9,501 nucleotides of DNA from contig URGC01000094.1 in NCBI GenBank assembly GCA_900547255.1, forward strand, positions 1-9,501, read 5' to 3'. Under the pieces are notes generated by a model that was not told the DNA's origin, searched no databases, and worked only from the letters and a program-made list of their open reading frames with translations. The position numbers and the translations under genes are program-made. This document shows positions 1-8,803 of this stretch, piece by piece. Numbering within the stretch: the first letter of the stretch is position 1; each line of letters opens with the position of its first letter. The stretch is from an uncultured Eubacterium sp. Lineage in GTDB: Bacteria; Bacillota; Clostridia; Lachnospirales; Lachnospiraceae.

Positions 1-1
1 G

Positions 2-658
2 GTTGTCGGTTATGTGGCAGCGACCTTTTTCTATCTGAATCTGCGTTTTGCATGGATAACTGATGCATGGATGCTTGTACTTGGATTTCTGGTAGTACTG
101 ATGTTCGTCTATGTATTTACATTTCCAAAATACAAGACAGAAGATGTTATGTGGGTATTCTTCAGTATAGTGTATGTTGCTGTAACACTTTCTTATATCT
201 ATCAGGTAAGAATGCTGCAGGACGGAATATATATCGTATGGCTTATATTCGTGTCTTCATGGGGCAATGATACATGTGCATATTTCACAGGTGTATTCTT
301 TGGAAAGCATAAGATGACTCCAAAGCTTTCACCTAAGAAGACTTACGAGGGCGCAATAGGTGGAGTTGTCGGTGCGACACTTCTTGGCTTTGGATATGGA
401 TTTGCCATAAGCTCTAAGATGTCAGATGTACTTGTACATCCTGTATATACATTTGCAATAGCCAGCTTCATAGGTGCATTCCTGTCTATATTCGGAGACT
501 TGGCTGCATCTGCTATTAAGAGAAATCATGATGTGAAAGACTATGGAAAGTTAATACCGGGACATGGTGGAATTATGGACAGATTCGACAGTGCAATATT
601 CACGGCACCTGTTGTTTACTGGGCAATAGAGGTTATTAACAAAGTCTTTGGAGGTTGA
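2..658 (+). CDS. cdsA: Phosphatidate cytidylyltransferase (CDP-diglyceride synthase), 5' end missing
   Basis: CdsA condenses phosphatidic acid with CTP to give CDP-diacylglycerol, the precursor of phosphatidylglycerol, cardiolipin and other phospholipids, in the cytoplasmic membrane. The open frame runs in from the left edge. 218 residues are visible, and about 50 N-terminal residues are probably missing judging from the usual family length of about 265-275. The GTG at 14 is an internal valine codon, not a start. The visible part is very hydrophobic with several membrane segments. It has the motif WGNDTCAYFTG (from nt 260) followed by a conserved Lys/Pro-rich stretch ending KKTYEG. The C-terminal CDP-alcohol signature covers nt 509-592, with SAIKR, KD and IPGHGGIMDRFD all intact; its Asp and Lys/Arg residues bind metal and nucleotide. 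The last two sense codons (GGA GGT) also form the Shine-Dalgarno site of dxr. The identification is secure; only the true start is unseen. Confidence 0.96.
   Translation, partial: VVGYVAATFFYLNLRFAWITDAWMLVLGFLVVLMFVYVFTFPKYKTEDVMWVFFSIVYVAVTLSYIYQVRMLQDGIYIVWLIFVSSWGNDTCAYFTGVFFGKHKMTPKLSPKKTYEGAIGGVVGATLLGFGYGFAISSKMSDVLVHPVYTFAIASFIGAFLSIFGDLAASAIKRNHDVKDYGKLIPGHGGIMDRFDSAIFTAPVVYWAIEVINKVFGG
650..655 (+). promoter_or_regulatory. Ribosome binding site that fixes the dxr start
   Basis: GGAGGT lies in the last two sense codons of cdsA. It is 5 nt from the ATG at 661, ideal spacing. A possible TTG start at 655 would overlap this site and cannot use it, so ATG 661 is the start. The overlap with cdsA suggests translational coupling. 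Confidence 0.85.
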
Positions 659-660
659 TA

Positions 661-1806
661 ATGAAGAACGTTTCGATACTTGGTTCAACTGGTTCAATTG
701 GAACACAGACATTAGATGTTATTAGAAGAAATGCTGATATTAACGTAGTTGCACTTGCAGCGGGCACAAGGGTTGCTGACCTTGCAGAACAGGTTCGTGA
801 ATTCAAGCCACAGCTTGTATGTATAGGTAAAGAAGAACTTGTTTCAGAGTTAAAGACTCTTATCGGTGATATGGATGTTAAGATTGTAAGTGGTGACGAA
901 GGTCTTATTGAAGCTGCAACAATTGAGAGTGCAGAAATTGTTGTCACAGCGGTTGTAGGTATGATGGGAATTACACCTACAGTTGAAGCTATCAAAGCAC
1001 ATAAGGACATTGCACTTGCCAATAAAGAGACACTTGTGTGTGCTGGTCATATTATTATGAGTCTTGCTAAGGAATGTAATGTTAATATATATCCTGTTGA
1101 CAGCGAACATTCAGCAATATTCCAGTGTCTTAACGGTGAGAACCGTGGTGAGATAGAGAAGATTCTTCTTACAGCTTCTGGTGGTCCATTCAGAGGAAAG
1201 AAAAGAGCTGACCTTGAAAATGTACAGTTAGAGGATGCACTTAAGCATCCTAACTGGGCTATGGGAAGAAAGATTACAATAGATTCTTCTACAATGGTTA
1301 ATAAAGGATTAGAAGTTATAGAGGCAAAATGGCTCTTCGGAGTTCCTGCAACAGATGTTCAGGTCGTAGTGCAGCCACAGAGTATAATACATTCAATGGT
1401 AGAGTTTGAGGATGGCGGTGTCATGGCGCAGCTCGGTTCGCCAGATATGAGACTGCCTATACAGTATGCACTGTGTTATCCGGAAAGAAGAGTGCTTAAT
1501 AATTCAAAGAAGCTGGATTTTTATGAGCTTACACAGATAACATTTGAAAAGCCGGATATGGATACTTTCAAGGGACTGCCATATGCATATGAGGCGGCGG
1601 CAAGTGGCGGTAATATGCCGACAGTATTTAATGCTGCTAATGAGCTTGCTGTAAGTAAGTTTCTTAGTGAATCAATTAAATACCTTGATATATATGACAT
1701 TATAAGATATGCGATGGATAATGTAAGACATATAGATAATCCAAGTGTTGAAGATATTCTTACCACAGAAAAAGAGACGTATGAATTAATAGAAAGCAGG
1801 TGGTAA
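661..1806 (+). CDS. dxr: 1-deoxy-D-xylulose 5-phosphate reductoisomerase
   Basis: Dxr (IspC) rearranges and reduces 1-deoxy-D-xylulose 5-phosphate to 2-C-methyl-D-erythritol 4-phosphate with NADPH. This is the first committed step of the cytoplasmic MEP isoprenoid pathway and the target of fosmidomycin. The 381-aa product has normal family length. The N-terminal Rossmann fold starts with the nucleotide-binding loop GSTGSIG (residues 8-14). The divalent-metal ligands are visible as D147 and E149 in PVDSEHSAIF and E218 in NKGLEVIEA. The mobile active-site loop with HPNW is at 196-199, and LGSPDMRLPIQYA is at 258-270. The C-terminal helical domain (about 300-381) is complete. ATG 661 is chosen because GGAGGT ends 5 nt upstream. 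The gene starts 2 nt after cdsA stops and ends 1 nt before rseP starts. With ispG downstream it gives this operon two MEP enzymes, and the pathway supplies precursors for undecaprenyl phosphate. Confidence 0.97.
   Translation: MKNVSILGSTGSIGTQTLDVIRRNADINVVALAAGTRVADLAEQVREFKPQLVCIGKEELVSELKTLIGDMDVKIVSGDEGLIEAATIESAEIVVTAVVGMMGITPTVEAIKAHKDIALANKETLVCAGHIIMSLAKECNVNIYPVDSEHSAIFQCLNGENRGEIEKILLTASGGPFRGKKRADLENVQLEDALKHPNWAMGRKITIDSSTMVNKGLEVIEAKWLFGVPATDVQVVVQPQSIIHSMVEFEDGGVMAQLGSPDMRLPIQYALCYPERRVLNNSKKLDFYELTQITFEKPDMDTFKGLPYAYEAAASGGNMPTVFNAANELAVSKFLSESIKYLDIYDIIRYAMDNVRHIDNPSVEDILTTEKETYELIESRW
1798..1803 (+). promoter_or_regulatory. Ribosome binding site for the TTG start of rseP
   Basis: AGGTGG, one mismatch from AGGAGG, lies in the last sense codons of dxr, 4 nt before the TTG at 1808. 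The spacing is short but workable and supports the non-ATG start. Confidence 0.55.
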
Positions 1807-1807
1807 G

Positions 1808-3115
1808 TTGATAGTTAACATTATTATTGCAGTACTTATGATTGGATTCCTTGTTGTAGCGCATGAATTCGGTCATTTTATCGTTGCAAAGGCGAATGGT
1901 GTTGCTGTTATTGAGTTTGCAGTTGGTTTTGGACCACGTATATTCCATGTGAAAAAGGGCGAGACAGATTATGCGCTGAGGCTTATCCCATTTGGTGGTG
2001 CATGTGTTATGTTAGGCGATGCCATGATGGAGATGGGCGATGAGGCATCAGAGTATGATGAATCAAGAGCGCTGTCAGCCAAGTCAGTGTGGGCAAGGAT
2101 TGCGATAGTTGTCGCAGGGCCATTTTTTAACTTTATAATAGCGTTTATATTTGCAGTTATCATAATAGCATCTGTGGGAATAGACCCATGTACTGTGGAT
2201 GTTGTTGAAAAGGATTCTCCGGCATATGAGGCAGGGCTTGAGGTTGGAGATCTTATAACTAAGATTAATAATAACAATATGGCATTCTCAAAGGAATATT
2301 CATTCTATAATTATTATCGTGGTGATGAGACAATGAATATCACTTATAAGAGAAATGGCGAGAAATACACTACAACTGTAACACCGGTGTATCGTACTTC
2401 ACAGGTGTACAGAATTGGTGTGGTTGTGTCAGAGAATGTCAATATAACTACAGTTACCAAGGATTCCCCAGCGGATAAGGCAGGGCTTAAAGTTGGCGAT
2501 ATTATTATGTCTGTTGATGGGCAGAAGCTAAGCGAGTCTCTTAAGATATCAGATATAATCAGCGCATCACAGGGCAAAGAAGTTACTATGGTTGTGAAGC
2601 GCGGTGATGAAGAGATAAGCTTATCAGTTACACCATCTATCACAGATGTAGAGGAGTATTACACAGGTTTTGACAGCTACGGATATCGTGTTAAGCAGAG
2701 TCCGGCAGCTACAATCGGATATGCATTCAAAGAAGTTGGATACTGGATTGAAGTTGTTGTAAAGAGCGTAGGAATGATGTTCACAGGCAAGGTCAGTGTC
2801 AATGATTTGTCAGGCCCTGTCGGCGTGGTTGATTCTGTCAATACAGTTGTTGAGCAGAGCAAGCCGGATGGCGTATGGATGGTATGCCTTAATCTGTTTA
2901 ATTATATCGTTATGCTGAGCGCAAACCTTGGCGTTATGAATCTTTTACCACTTCCAGCCCTTGACGGCGGCAAACTCTTATTCCTTATAATAGAGGCATT
3001 GAGAGGCAAGCCAGTCAAGCCGGAGCATGAGGGAATGGTTCATTTTGTCGGAATGGTGCTTCTTATGATGCTTATGGTATATGTAATGTTTAAGGATATT
3101 ACCAGATTATTCTGA
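1808..3115 (+). CDS. rseP: RseP/RasP-type site-2 intramembrane zinc metalloprotease with two PDZ domains
   Basis: Site-2 proteases cut substrates within the membrane, typically anti-sigma factors already cleaved outside the membrane, and also remnant signal peptides. The 435-aa product has an N-terminal membrane segment carrying the zinc motif HEFGH (residues 19-23) and a second hydrophobic segment at about 98-122. The third metal ligand is D386 in NLLPLPALDGG, and a final membrane segment spans about 411-427. Two PDZ-like repeats are visible, at about 128-200 (core DSPAYEAGLEVGDLI) and 206-280 (core DSPADKAGLKVGDII). All catalytic residues are present. TTG 1808 is chosen because it keeps the whole first membrane segment; the next in-frame start, ATG 1838, would remove 10 residues of it. 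The gene starts 1 nt after dxr. The local substrate is unknown, and no anti-sigma factor is encoded in the window. Family assignment is secure; the physiological role is inferred. Confidence 0.95.
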   Translation: MIVNIIIAVLMIGFLVVAHEFGHFIVAKANGVAVIEFAVGFGPRIFHVKKGETDYALRLIPFGGACVMLGDAMMEMGDEASEYDESRALSAKSVWARIAIVVAGPFFNFIIAFIFAVIIIASVGIDPCTVDVVEKDSPAYEAGLEVGDLITKINNNNMAFSKEYSFYNYYRGDETMNITYKRNGEKYTTTVTPVYRTSQVYRIGVVVSENVNITTVTKDSPADKAGLKVGDIIMSVDGQKLSESLKISDIISASQGKEVTMVVKRGDEEISLSVTPSITDVEEYYTGFDSYGYRVKQSPAATIGYAFKEVGYWIEVVVKSVGMMFTGKVSVNDLSGPVGVVDSVNTVVEQSKPDGVWMVCLNLFNYIVMLSANLGVMNLLPLPALDGGKLLFLIIEALRGKPVKPEHEGMVHFVGMVLLMMLMVYVMFKDITRLF

Positions 3116-3130
3116 TAGTTTGTATATAGG

Positions 3131-3137
3131 AAAGGTG
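3131..3137 (+). promoter_or_regulatory. Ribosome binding site that fixes the ispG start
   Basis: AAAGGTG is complementary to the 16S rRNA 3' end and lies 6 nt before ATG 3144. The alternative in-frame TTG at 3120 has no comparable site and would add eight residues not typical of the family. Confidence 0.7.
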
Positions 3138-3143
3138 TATGTT

Positions 3144-4202
3144 ATGGATAGAAATCATACAAGAGTTGTTAAGATAGGTGACGTGTGTATTGGTGGCGGT
3201 AATAGAATTGCTATACAGTCTATGACTAACACTAAGACAGAGGATGTAGAGGCTACAGTCAGCCAGATATTAGAACTTGAGAAGGCTGGATGCGATATTG
3301 TCAGATGTACAGTGCCTACAATGGAGGCTGCAAAGGCATTATCAATTATTAAATCAAGAATTCATATTCCACTTGTGGCTGATATCCACTTTGATTATAA
3401 GATGGCAATCGCTGCGATAGAGAATGGCGCAGACAAGATAAGAATCAATCCGGGCAATATCGGCGGCAGTGATAAGATTAAGGCTGTTGTTGATGCAGCC
3501 AAGGCTAAGAATATACCAATAAGAGTCGGTGTTAACAGTGGTTCTCTGGAAAAAGAGCTGATAGAGAAGTATGGCGGCGTTACAGCAGAGGGATTAGTTG
3601 AGAGCGCACTTGATAAAGTAAGGATGATTGAAGAATGGGATTATAACAATATCGTTATAAGTATCAAATCATCTGATGTAATGATGTGTATACAGGCATA
3701 TGAGCTTGTATCAGAAAAGACAGATTATCCATTACATGTAGGTATAACAGAGGCTGGAACATTGTTCTCAGGAACTATCAAGTCATCAGTAGGACTTGGA
3801 GTAATTCTTTCTAAGAATATAGGTGACACAATAAGAGTATCTCTTACTGATAATCCGGTAAAAGAGGTTGAGGCGGCAAAGCAGATACTAAAGGCACTTA
3901 ATCTTAGAAGCGGTGGAATTGAGATTGTGTCATGTCCTACATGTGGAAGAACTAATATTGACCTTATAGGTCTTGCATCGCAGGTAGAGAAGATGGCAGC
4001 AGATTACAGCAATCTTAACATTAAGATAGCTGTTATGGGCTGCGTTGTTAACGGACCTGGTGAAGCTAAGGAAGCTGATATCGGAATTGCAGGCGGCAAT
4101 GGCTGTGGAGTGCTTATCAAGCACGGAGAGATTGTAAGGAAAGTTGCAGAAGAGGAATTGCTTGATACACTTAAGTATGAACTTGAACACTGGAACGACT
4201 GA
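3144..4202 (+). CDS. ispG: (E)-4-hydroxy-3-methylbut-2-enyl-diphosphate synthase (IspG/GcpE)
   Basis: IspG opens the ring of 2-C-methyl-D-erythritol 2,4-cyclodiphosphate by reductive dehydration, giving HMBPP. It is the next-to-last MEP step and needs a [4Fe-4S] cluster plus reduced ferredoxin or flavodoxin. The 352-aa product is the usual length for the short bacterial form. A TIM-barrel domain (about 1-250) opens with TRVVKIGDVCIGGGNRIAIQ and contains VADIHFDYKMA and KIRINPGNIG. The C-terminal cluster domain has C264 and C267 in SCPTCGRT, C300 in MGCVVNGPGEA, and E307, which together are the known cluster ligands. All are intact. ATG 3144 is chosen over TTG 3120 because AAAGGTG is 6 nt upstream of the ATG and the family N-terminus begins there. 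The gene lies 28 nt after rseP and 32 nt before polC with no promoter in either gap, so it is read as part of the same operon. Confidence 0.97.
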   Translation: MDRNHTRVVKIGDVCIGGGNRIAIQSMTNTKTEDVEATVSQILELEKAGCDIVRCTVPTMEAAKALSIIKSRIHIPLVADIHFDYKMAIAAIENGADKIRINPGNIGGSDKIKAVVDAAKAKNIPIRVGVNSGSLEKELIEKYGGVTAEGLVESALDKVRMIEEWDYNNIVISIKSSDVMMCIQAYELVSEKTDYPLHVGITEAGTLFSGTIKSSVGLGVILSKNIGDTIRVSLTDNPVKEVEAAKQILKALNLRSGGIEIVSCPTCGRTNIDLIGLASQVEKMAADYSNLNIKIAVMGCVVNGPGEAKEADIGIAGGNGCGVLIKHGEIVRKVAEEELLDTLKYELEHWND

Positions 4203-4234
4203 TATGAACTATAGATAAGAATTGGAGGTTTATT

Positions 4235-7200
4235 GTGAAATTTTTTGAGGCATTTTCAACATTAAAATTGCCACAGGAACTTGCAATGTATCTGGAAGAT
4301 ACAGAGGTGGCAAGGGTTACCAAGACCTCAACCAATTCTTTAGCAAGAGTGTATCTTATAAGCAGCAGGCTTATAAGCAAGCAGGTTATATATAAGACAG
4401 AAGATGCACTTAAAAAGCAGATATTCAAGATGAAGAACATGGATGTGCGTATCATTGACAGATACAAGCTGTCATCACAGTATACGCCATCCATGATAAT
4501 GGAAACATACTATGACAGTATACTGTTTGAATTAGAAAAATACTGGACATTAGAATATAATCTTTTAAAGAACTCATCCTGGGAGTTTACAGGCGAACAT
4601 TCGCTGGAGCTTACCTTAGAGGATGGGTTTTTGTCACGCACTTACGGTGAGAAGCTGACAGAATATTTCAAACAGATATTCCTGAACAGATTCAGCATGG
4701 ACATAGATGTTGTCTATCATTATGCGCCTAAGGAAGAGAGCCATTATGAGAAAGAAAAAGAGCATAAGCTTAATCTGAGGGTAGCCCAGATAGAGAAAAA
4801 TCTTAACATGGCTTCATCTGACAGTGCATCTAAATCTAATGATAAAAAATCAAAATCAGATAATAAAGAATCATCAGCTAAGCCAGAAAAAATTGTTAAG
4901 ACGGCAGCAGGTGGACGTGAATTTAAGGGCAGCGGACTTAACAGCAGTAATGTCATGTCAGCCCAGAGAGAATATTACAAGAAAAAGCCAGCTAATGATG
5001 ATGTGCTCTTTGGAAGAGATTTTGATGATGAGGTTATAACACCTATAGAACAGATAGATTCTGCCATAGGTGATGTTGTTATATCCGGAATGGTACGTAA
5101 GGTCGACGCAAGGCAGATACGTAATGAGAGAACTATTCTTATATATGATGTGACAGATTTCACAGATACAATAACAGTTAAGATGTTTCTGCATAATGAC
5201 CAGGTTTCAGAGGTTAAGGGATATATCAAAGAGGGAGAGTTCATTAAAATAAAAGGAGCTGCGACACTCGATAAATACGACCAGGAAATCTCTATAACCA
5301 ATGTGTCTGGAATCAGGAAGTCACAGGATAACAGGGTTGCAAGAACTGACCTTGCGCTTCACAAAAGAGTTGAGCTTCACTGCCATACCAAGATGAGTGA
5401 TATGGATGGCGTGTCATCTGTCAAAGATATTATCAAGCAGGCGATACGCTGGGGACACAAGGGAATAGCAATCACAGACCATGGCGTTGTACAGGCATTT
5501 ACAGACGCTTTTCATGCGATAGGGGATATTAAGAAGAGCTATAAGAAAAAAGGCGAGAAATTAGATTTTAAGATTATATACGGGGTGGAAGCATACCTTG
5601 TTGATGATACAAGAAAGATAATTACTAATCCTGATGAGCAGACATTTGATGATACATTTGTTGTGTTCGATATAGAGACAACAGGATTTTCAGCAGAGCA
5701 GGACAGAATCATAGAGATAGGTGCAGTAAAGATACAGGGGGGAGAGATAACAGACCGATTCAGCAGATTTATCAATCCCAGGATTCCAATTCCATTTAGA
5801 ATTGAACAGCTCACAAGTATCAATGATATGATGGTTATGAATGAACCGGCAGTTGACGTGGTTCTTCCAGAATTCCTGAAATTCTGTGAGGGAGCATGTC
5901 TTGTGGCGCATAATGCTGATTTCGATACGAGCTTCATAATCAGAAAAGCGGCAGAGCTTGGCATAGAATATGAGCCTGCATATCTTGATACAGTTACGCT
6001 GTCACAGTTTCTGGTGCCTAATATACATAATTTCAAGCTGGAAACACTTTGTAAGCATTTTGGAGTATCACTTGAGAATCATCACAGGGCTGTTGATGAT
6101 GCAGAGGCAACTGCCGGAATATTCCTGAAGCTTGTGAAAATGCTTAAAGAAAGAGATATTACAGACCTTCCGACACTTAATGAGGAGGGAAAGCTAAGTG
6201 ACGATACAATTAAGAAATTCCATCCGTACCACTGCATAATCCTGGCATCTAACGAGATGGGAAGAATCAATCTGTACAGACTTATATCTGCATCGCATTT
6301 ACAGTACTTTAACAGATTTCCAAAGGTGCCTAAGAGCCTTGTCAACAAGTACAGGGAAGGACTTATTATAGGAAGTGCATGTGAGGCAGGAGAATTGTTC
6401 AGAGCCATGCTTAATGGACGTTCTGATGCTGAGATTGCAAGAATTGTCAGCTTCTATGACTATCTTGAGGTGCAGCCTATCGGCAATAACCATTTCATGA
6501 TAGAGAAGGAAGACTGCTATGTTAAGGATGAAGAGGATTTAAGGGAGCTTAACAGAAGAGTTATAAGGCTTGGAGAGAAGTTTAACAAGCCTGTAGTCGC
6601 AACCTGTGATGTGCATTTCCTGAATCCGGAGGATGAGATATACAGAAGAATCATAATGGCTGGTAAAGGCTTTGATGATGCTGACAAGCAGCCACCGCTG
6701 TATCTTCACACTACAGAGGAGATGCTTCATGAATTCGATTATCTTGGAAGTGATAAGGCTTATGAGATAGTCGTGACTAACACTAATAAAATAATGGATA
6801 TGTGCGAGTATATAGACCCGGTACGTCCTGATAAAAGACCTCCTGTTATCGAGAATTCTGATAACATGCTTAGAAAGATATGCAATGACAGGGCGCATGA
6901 AATCTACGGCGAGGAATTGCCGGACATAGTTGAGAAGCGTCTTGACAGGGAGCTTAACTCTATTATCAGCAATGGATATTCCGTTATGTACATTATTGCG
7001 CAGAAGCTTGTGTGGAAATCTAATGATGACGGATATCTGGTAGGCTCAAGAGGTTCTGTTGGTTCGTCATTTGCGGCTACAATGGCTGGTATAACAGAGG
7101 TTAATCCGTTAAGTCCGCATTATCTGTGTCCTAAGTGCCATTATTATGATTTTGACTCAGATGACATCAAGCAGTTTGCTGGTGGCGCAGGATGTGATAT

Positions 7201-8752
7201 GCCTGATAAGTATTGTCCAAAATGCGGACATAAGCTTAACAAGATGGGATTTGATATTCCATTTGAGACTTTCCTTGGATTCAAGGGTAACAAAGAGCCT
7301 GATATCGACCTTAACTTTTCTAATGAGTACCAGAGTAAGGCTCATGCATATACAGAGGTTATCTTTGGCAAGGGACAGACATTTAAGGCTGGTACAATAG
7401 GTACAGTGGCTGATAAGACTGCATATGGATATGTGTTAAAGTATTACGAGCAGAAATCAGAAGAGACTGGGCGCAATATGATGAAAAGGCGCTGTGAGAT
7501 AGAGCGTATAGCGAGCGGATGTGTCGATATAAGAAGAACTACAGGACAGCATCCAGGCGGAATTGTCGTTCTTCCAATCGGTGATGAGATACATTCATTT
7601 ACACCGGTACAGCATCCAGCTAATGACTGTAATACGCCGATTGTAACAACACATTTCGATTATCACAGTATTGACCACAACCTGTTAAAGCTCGATATAT
7701 TAGGACATCTTGACCCTACAATGATAAGGATGCTTCAGGACCTTACAGGTATTGACCCTGTGGAGATTCCTCTTGATTCTAAAGAGGTAATGGCGTTGTT
7801 CCAGAATACAGATTCTCTTGGAATAACACCATCTGACATAGGCGGAACACAGCTTGGAACATTGGGTATCCCTGAATTTGGTACAGATTTTGCCATGCAG
7901 ATGCTTATCGATGCCAAACCAAAGTTTTTCTCTGACCTTGTAAGAATTTCAGGACTTTCACATGGTACAGATGTATGGCTTGGCAATGCGCAGACACTGT
8001 TAAAAGAGGGTAAGGCAACAATTCAGACAGCTATATGTACAAGAGATGATATTATGACATATCTTATCCAAAAGGGGATCGAGAGTGAGACATCATTCAC
8101 GATAATGGAGAGTGTCCGTAAGGGTAAGGGACTCTCAGAGGAACAGGAAAATATCATGATAGAGCATGATGTCCCTGACTGGTATATATGGTCATGCAAG
8201 AAGATTAAATACATGTTTCCTAAGGCGCATGCGGCGGCATACGTTATGATGGCGTGGAGGGTTGCATATTGCAAGGTATTCTATCCACTGGCATATTACT
8301 GTGCATATTTCAGTATAAGAGCCAATGCGTTCGATTATGAGAAGATGGCTATGGGAAGGGATAAGCTGGAATACTTTATCAACGATTATAAGAATAAAAA
8401 GGCAGCAGGAACTATATCTAATACTGAGGATGAAGAGCTTAAAGATATGAGGATAGTTCAGGAAATGTATGCCAGAGGCTATGATTTCACGCCAGTTGAC
8501 CTCTATACAGCCAAGGCGAGAAGCTTCCAGATAATAGATGGAAAGATTATGCCGTCATTCAAGGTTATAGACAAGGTTGGTGAAGTTGCCGGAGAAGGCA
8601 TAGAGATAGCAGCCAGAGGCGGAGAATTCCTGTCCAAGGATGATTTAAGGAGCAGGGCAAAGATTGGACAGACAGTTGTAGATAAGCTCTCAGAGCTTGG
8701 ACTTCTTAACGGAATGGCAGACAGCAACCAGTTATCACTGTTTGATTTTTAG
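4235..8752 (+). CDS. polC: DNA polymerase III alpha subunit, Gram-positive PolC type
   Basis: PolC is the main replicative DNA polymerase of low-GC Gram-positive bacteria and carries its own 3'-5' proofreading exonuclease. The 1505-aa product is somewhat longer than the B. subtilis enzyme (about 1437). In order: an N-terminal domain (1-180); a Ser/Lys-rich linker (about 192-255); an OB fold (about 280-360); a PHP domain starting VELHCHTKMSD (379-389), continuing ITDHG (413-417) and ending CDVHF (791-795), interrupted by a DEDDh exonuclease. In the exonuclease, D479 and E481 lie in FDIETTG, D562 in AHNADFD, and H617 and D622 in HRAVDDA. Next come GSRGSVGSSF (937-946), a four-Cys zinc site (C965, C968, C994, C997, with C987 nearby) and the palm aspartates D1023 and D1025 in EPDIDL. 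The clamp-binding motif QLSLF (1499-1503) is at the C-terminus. The GTG start follows GGAGGT by 5 nt. All catalytic residues are present. It appears to be the last gene of the operon. Confidence 0.98.
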   Translation: MKFFEAFSTLKLPQELAMYLEDTEVARVTKTSTNSLARVYLISSRLISKQVIYKTEDALKKQIFKMKNMDVRIIDRYKLSSQYTPSMIMETYYDSILFELEKYWTLEYNLLKNSSWEFTGEHSLELTLEDGFLSRTYGEKLTEYFKQIFLNRFSMDIDVVYHYAPKEESHYEKEKEHKLNLRVAQIEKNLNMASSDSASKSNDKKSKSDNKESSAKPEKIVKTAAGGREFKGSGLNSSNVMSAQREYYKKKPANDDVLFGRDFDDEVITPIEQIDSAIGDVVISGMVRKVDARQIRNERTILIYDVTDFTDTITVKMFLHNDQVSEVKGYIKEGEFIKIKGAATLDKYDQEISITNVSGIRKSQDNRVARTDLALHKRVELHCHTKMSDMDGVSSVKDIIKQAIRWGHKGIAITDHGVVQAFTDAFHAIGDIKKSYKKKGEKLDFKIIYGVEAYLVDDTRKIITNPDEQTFDDTFVVFDIETTGFSAEQDRIIEIGAVKIQGGEITDRFSRFINPRIPIPFRIEQLTSINDMMVMNEPAVDVVLPEFLKFCEGACLVAHNADFDTSFIIRKAAELGIEYEPAYLDTVTLSQFLVPNIHNFKLETLCKHFGVSLENHHRAVDDAEATAGIFLKLVKMLKERDITDLPTLNEEGKLSDDTIKKFHPYHCIILASNEMGRINLYRLISASHLQYFNRFPKVPKSLVNKYREGLIIGSACEAGELFRAMLNGRSDAEIARIVSFYDYLEVQPIGNNHFMIEKEDCYVKDEEDLRELNRRVIRLGEKFNKPVVATCDVHFLNPEDEIYRRIIMAGKGFDDADKQPPLYLHTTEEMLHEFDYLGSDKAYEIVVTNTNKIMDMCEYIDPVRPDKRPPVIENSDNMLRKICNDRAHEIYGEELPDIVEKRLDRELNSIISNGYSVMYIIAQKLVWKSNDDGYLVGSRGSVGSSFAATMAGITEVNPLSPHYLCPKCHYYDFDSDDIKQFAGGAGCDMPDKYCPKCGHKLNKMGFDIPFETFLGFKGNKEPDIDLNFSNEYQSKAHAYTEVIFGKGQTFKAGTIGTVADKTAYGYVLKYYEQKSEETGRNMMKRRCEIERIASGCVDIRRTTGQHPGGIVVLPIGDEIHSFTPVQHPANDCNTPIVTTHFDYHSIDHNLLKLDILGHLDPTMIRMLQDLTGIDPVEIPLDSKEVMALFQNTDSLGITPSDIGGTQLGTLGIPEFGTDFAMQMLIDAKPKFFSDLVRISGLSHGTDVWLGNAQTLLKEGKATIQTAICTRDDIMTYLIQKGIESETSFTIMESVRKGKGLSEEQENIMIEHDVPDWYIWSCKKIKYMFPKAHAAAYVMMAWRVAYCKVFYPLAYYCAYFSIRANAFDYEKMAMGRDKLEYFINDYKNKKAAGTISNTEDEELKDMRIVQEMYARGYDFTPVDLYTAKARSFQIIDGKIMPSFKVIDKVGEVAGEGIEIAARGGEFLSKDDLRSRAKIGQTVVDKLSELGLLNGMADSNQLSLFDF

Positions 8753-8803
8753 ACCGGGTCAATATATTTATATATAATATATTGACTTGGTTTATATATT
8801 TAT
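8751..8803 (+). terminator. Probable intrinsic terminator after polC
   Basis: A 16-bp RNA stem can form between 8753-8768 and 8776-8791, closed by a 7-nt AT loop (8769-8775), with only two G-U wobbles. The core GTCAATATATT/AATATATTGAC is a perfect match. Pairing can extend into the polC stop codon. A broken T-rich run, TTTATATATTTAT, follows at 8791-8803. The stem is AT-rich and the T run is interrupted, so efficiency is uncertain. On the minus strand no T run follows, so it should act on + strand transcripts. Confidence 0.6.

Noticed and set aside
655..660. TTG start for dxr, two codons upstream of the ATG
   Set aside because: It overlaps the Shine-Dalgarno site GGAGGT at 650-655 and so cannot use it; the ATG at 661 is ideally spaced and matches the family N-terminus.
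636..1022. Minus-strand open frame of 128 codons across the cdsA-dxr junction
   Set aside because: It is antisense to two secure genes, with low-complexity Ser/Thr/Ile composition typical of shadow frames.
3120..3143. TTG start for ispG giving eight extra residues
   Set aside because: No suitable ribosome site precedes it, and AAAGGTG sits 6 nt before ATG 3144, where the family sequence begins.
4203..4234. Possible promoter or terminator between ispG and polC
   Set aside because: The 32-nt gap has only a Shine-Dalgarno site; no -35/-10 pair or hairpin with T run fits.
5539..6036. Minus-strand open frame of 165 codons inside polC
   Set aside because: It lies fully antisense to the PolC exonuclease region, has no recognisable motifs and looks like a shadow of the real gene.
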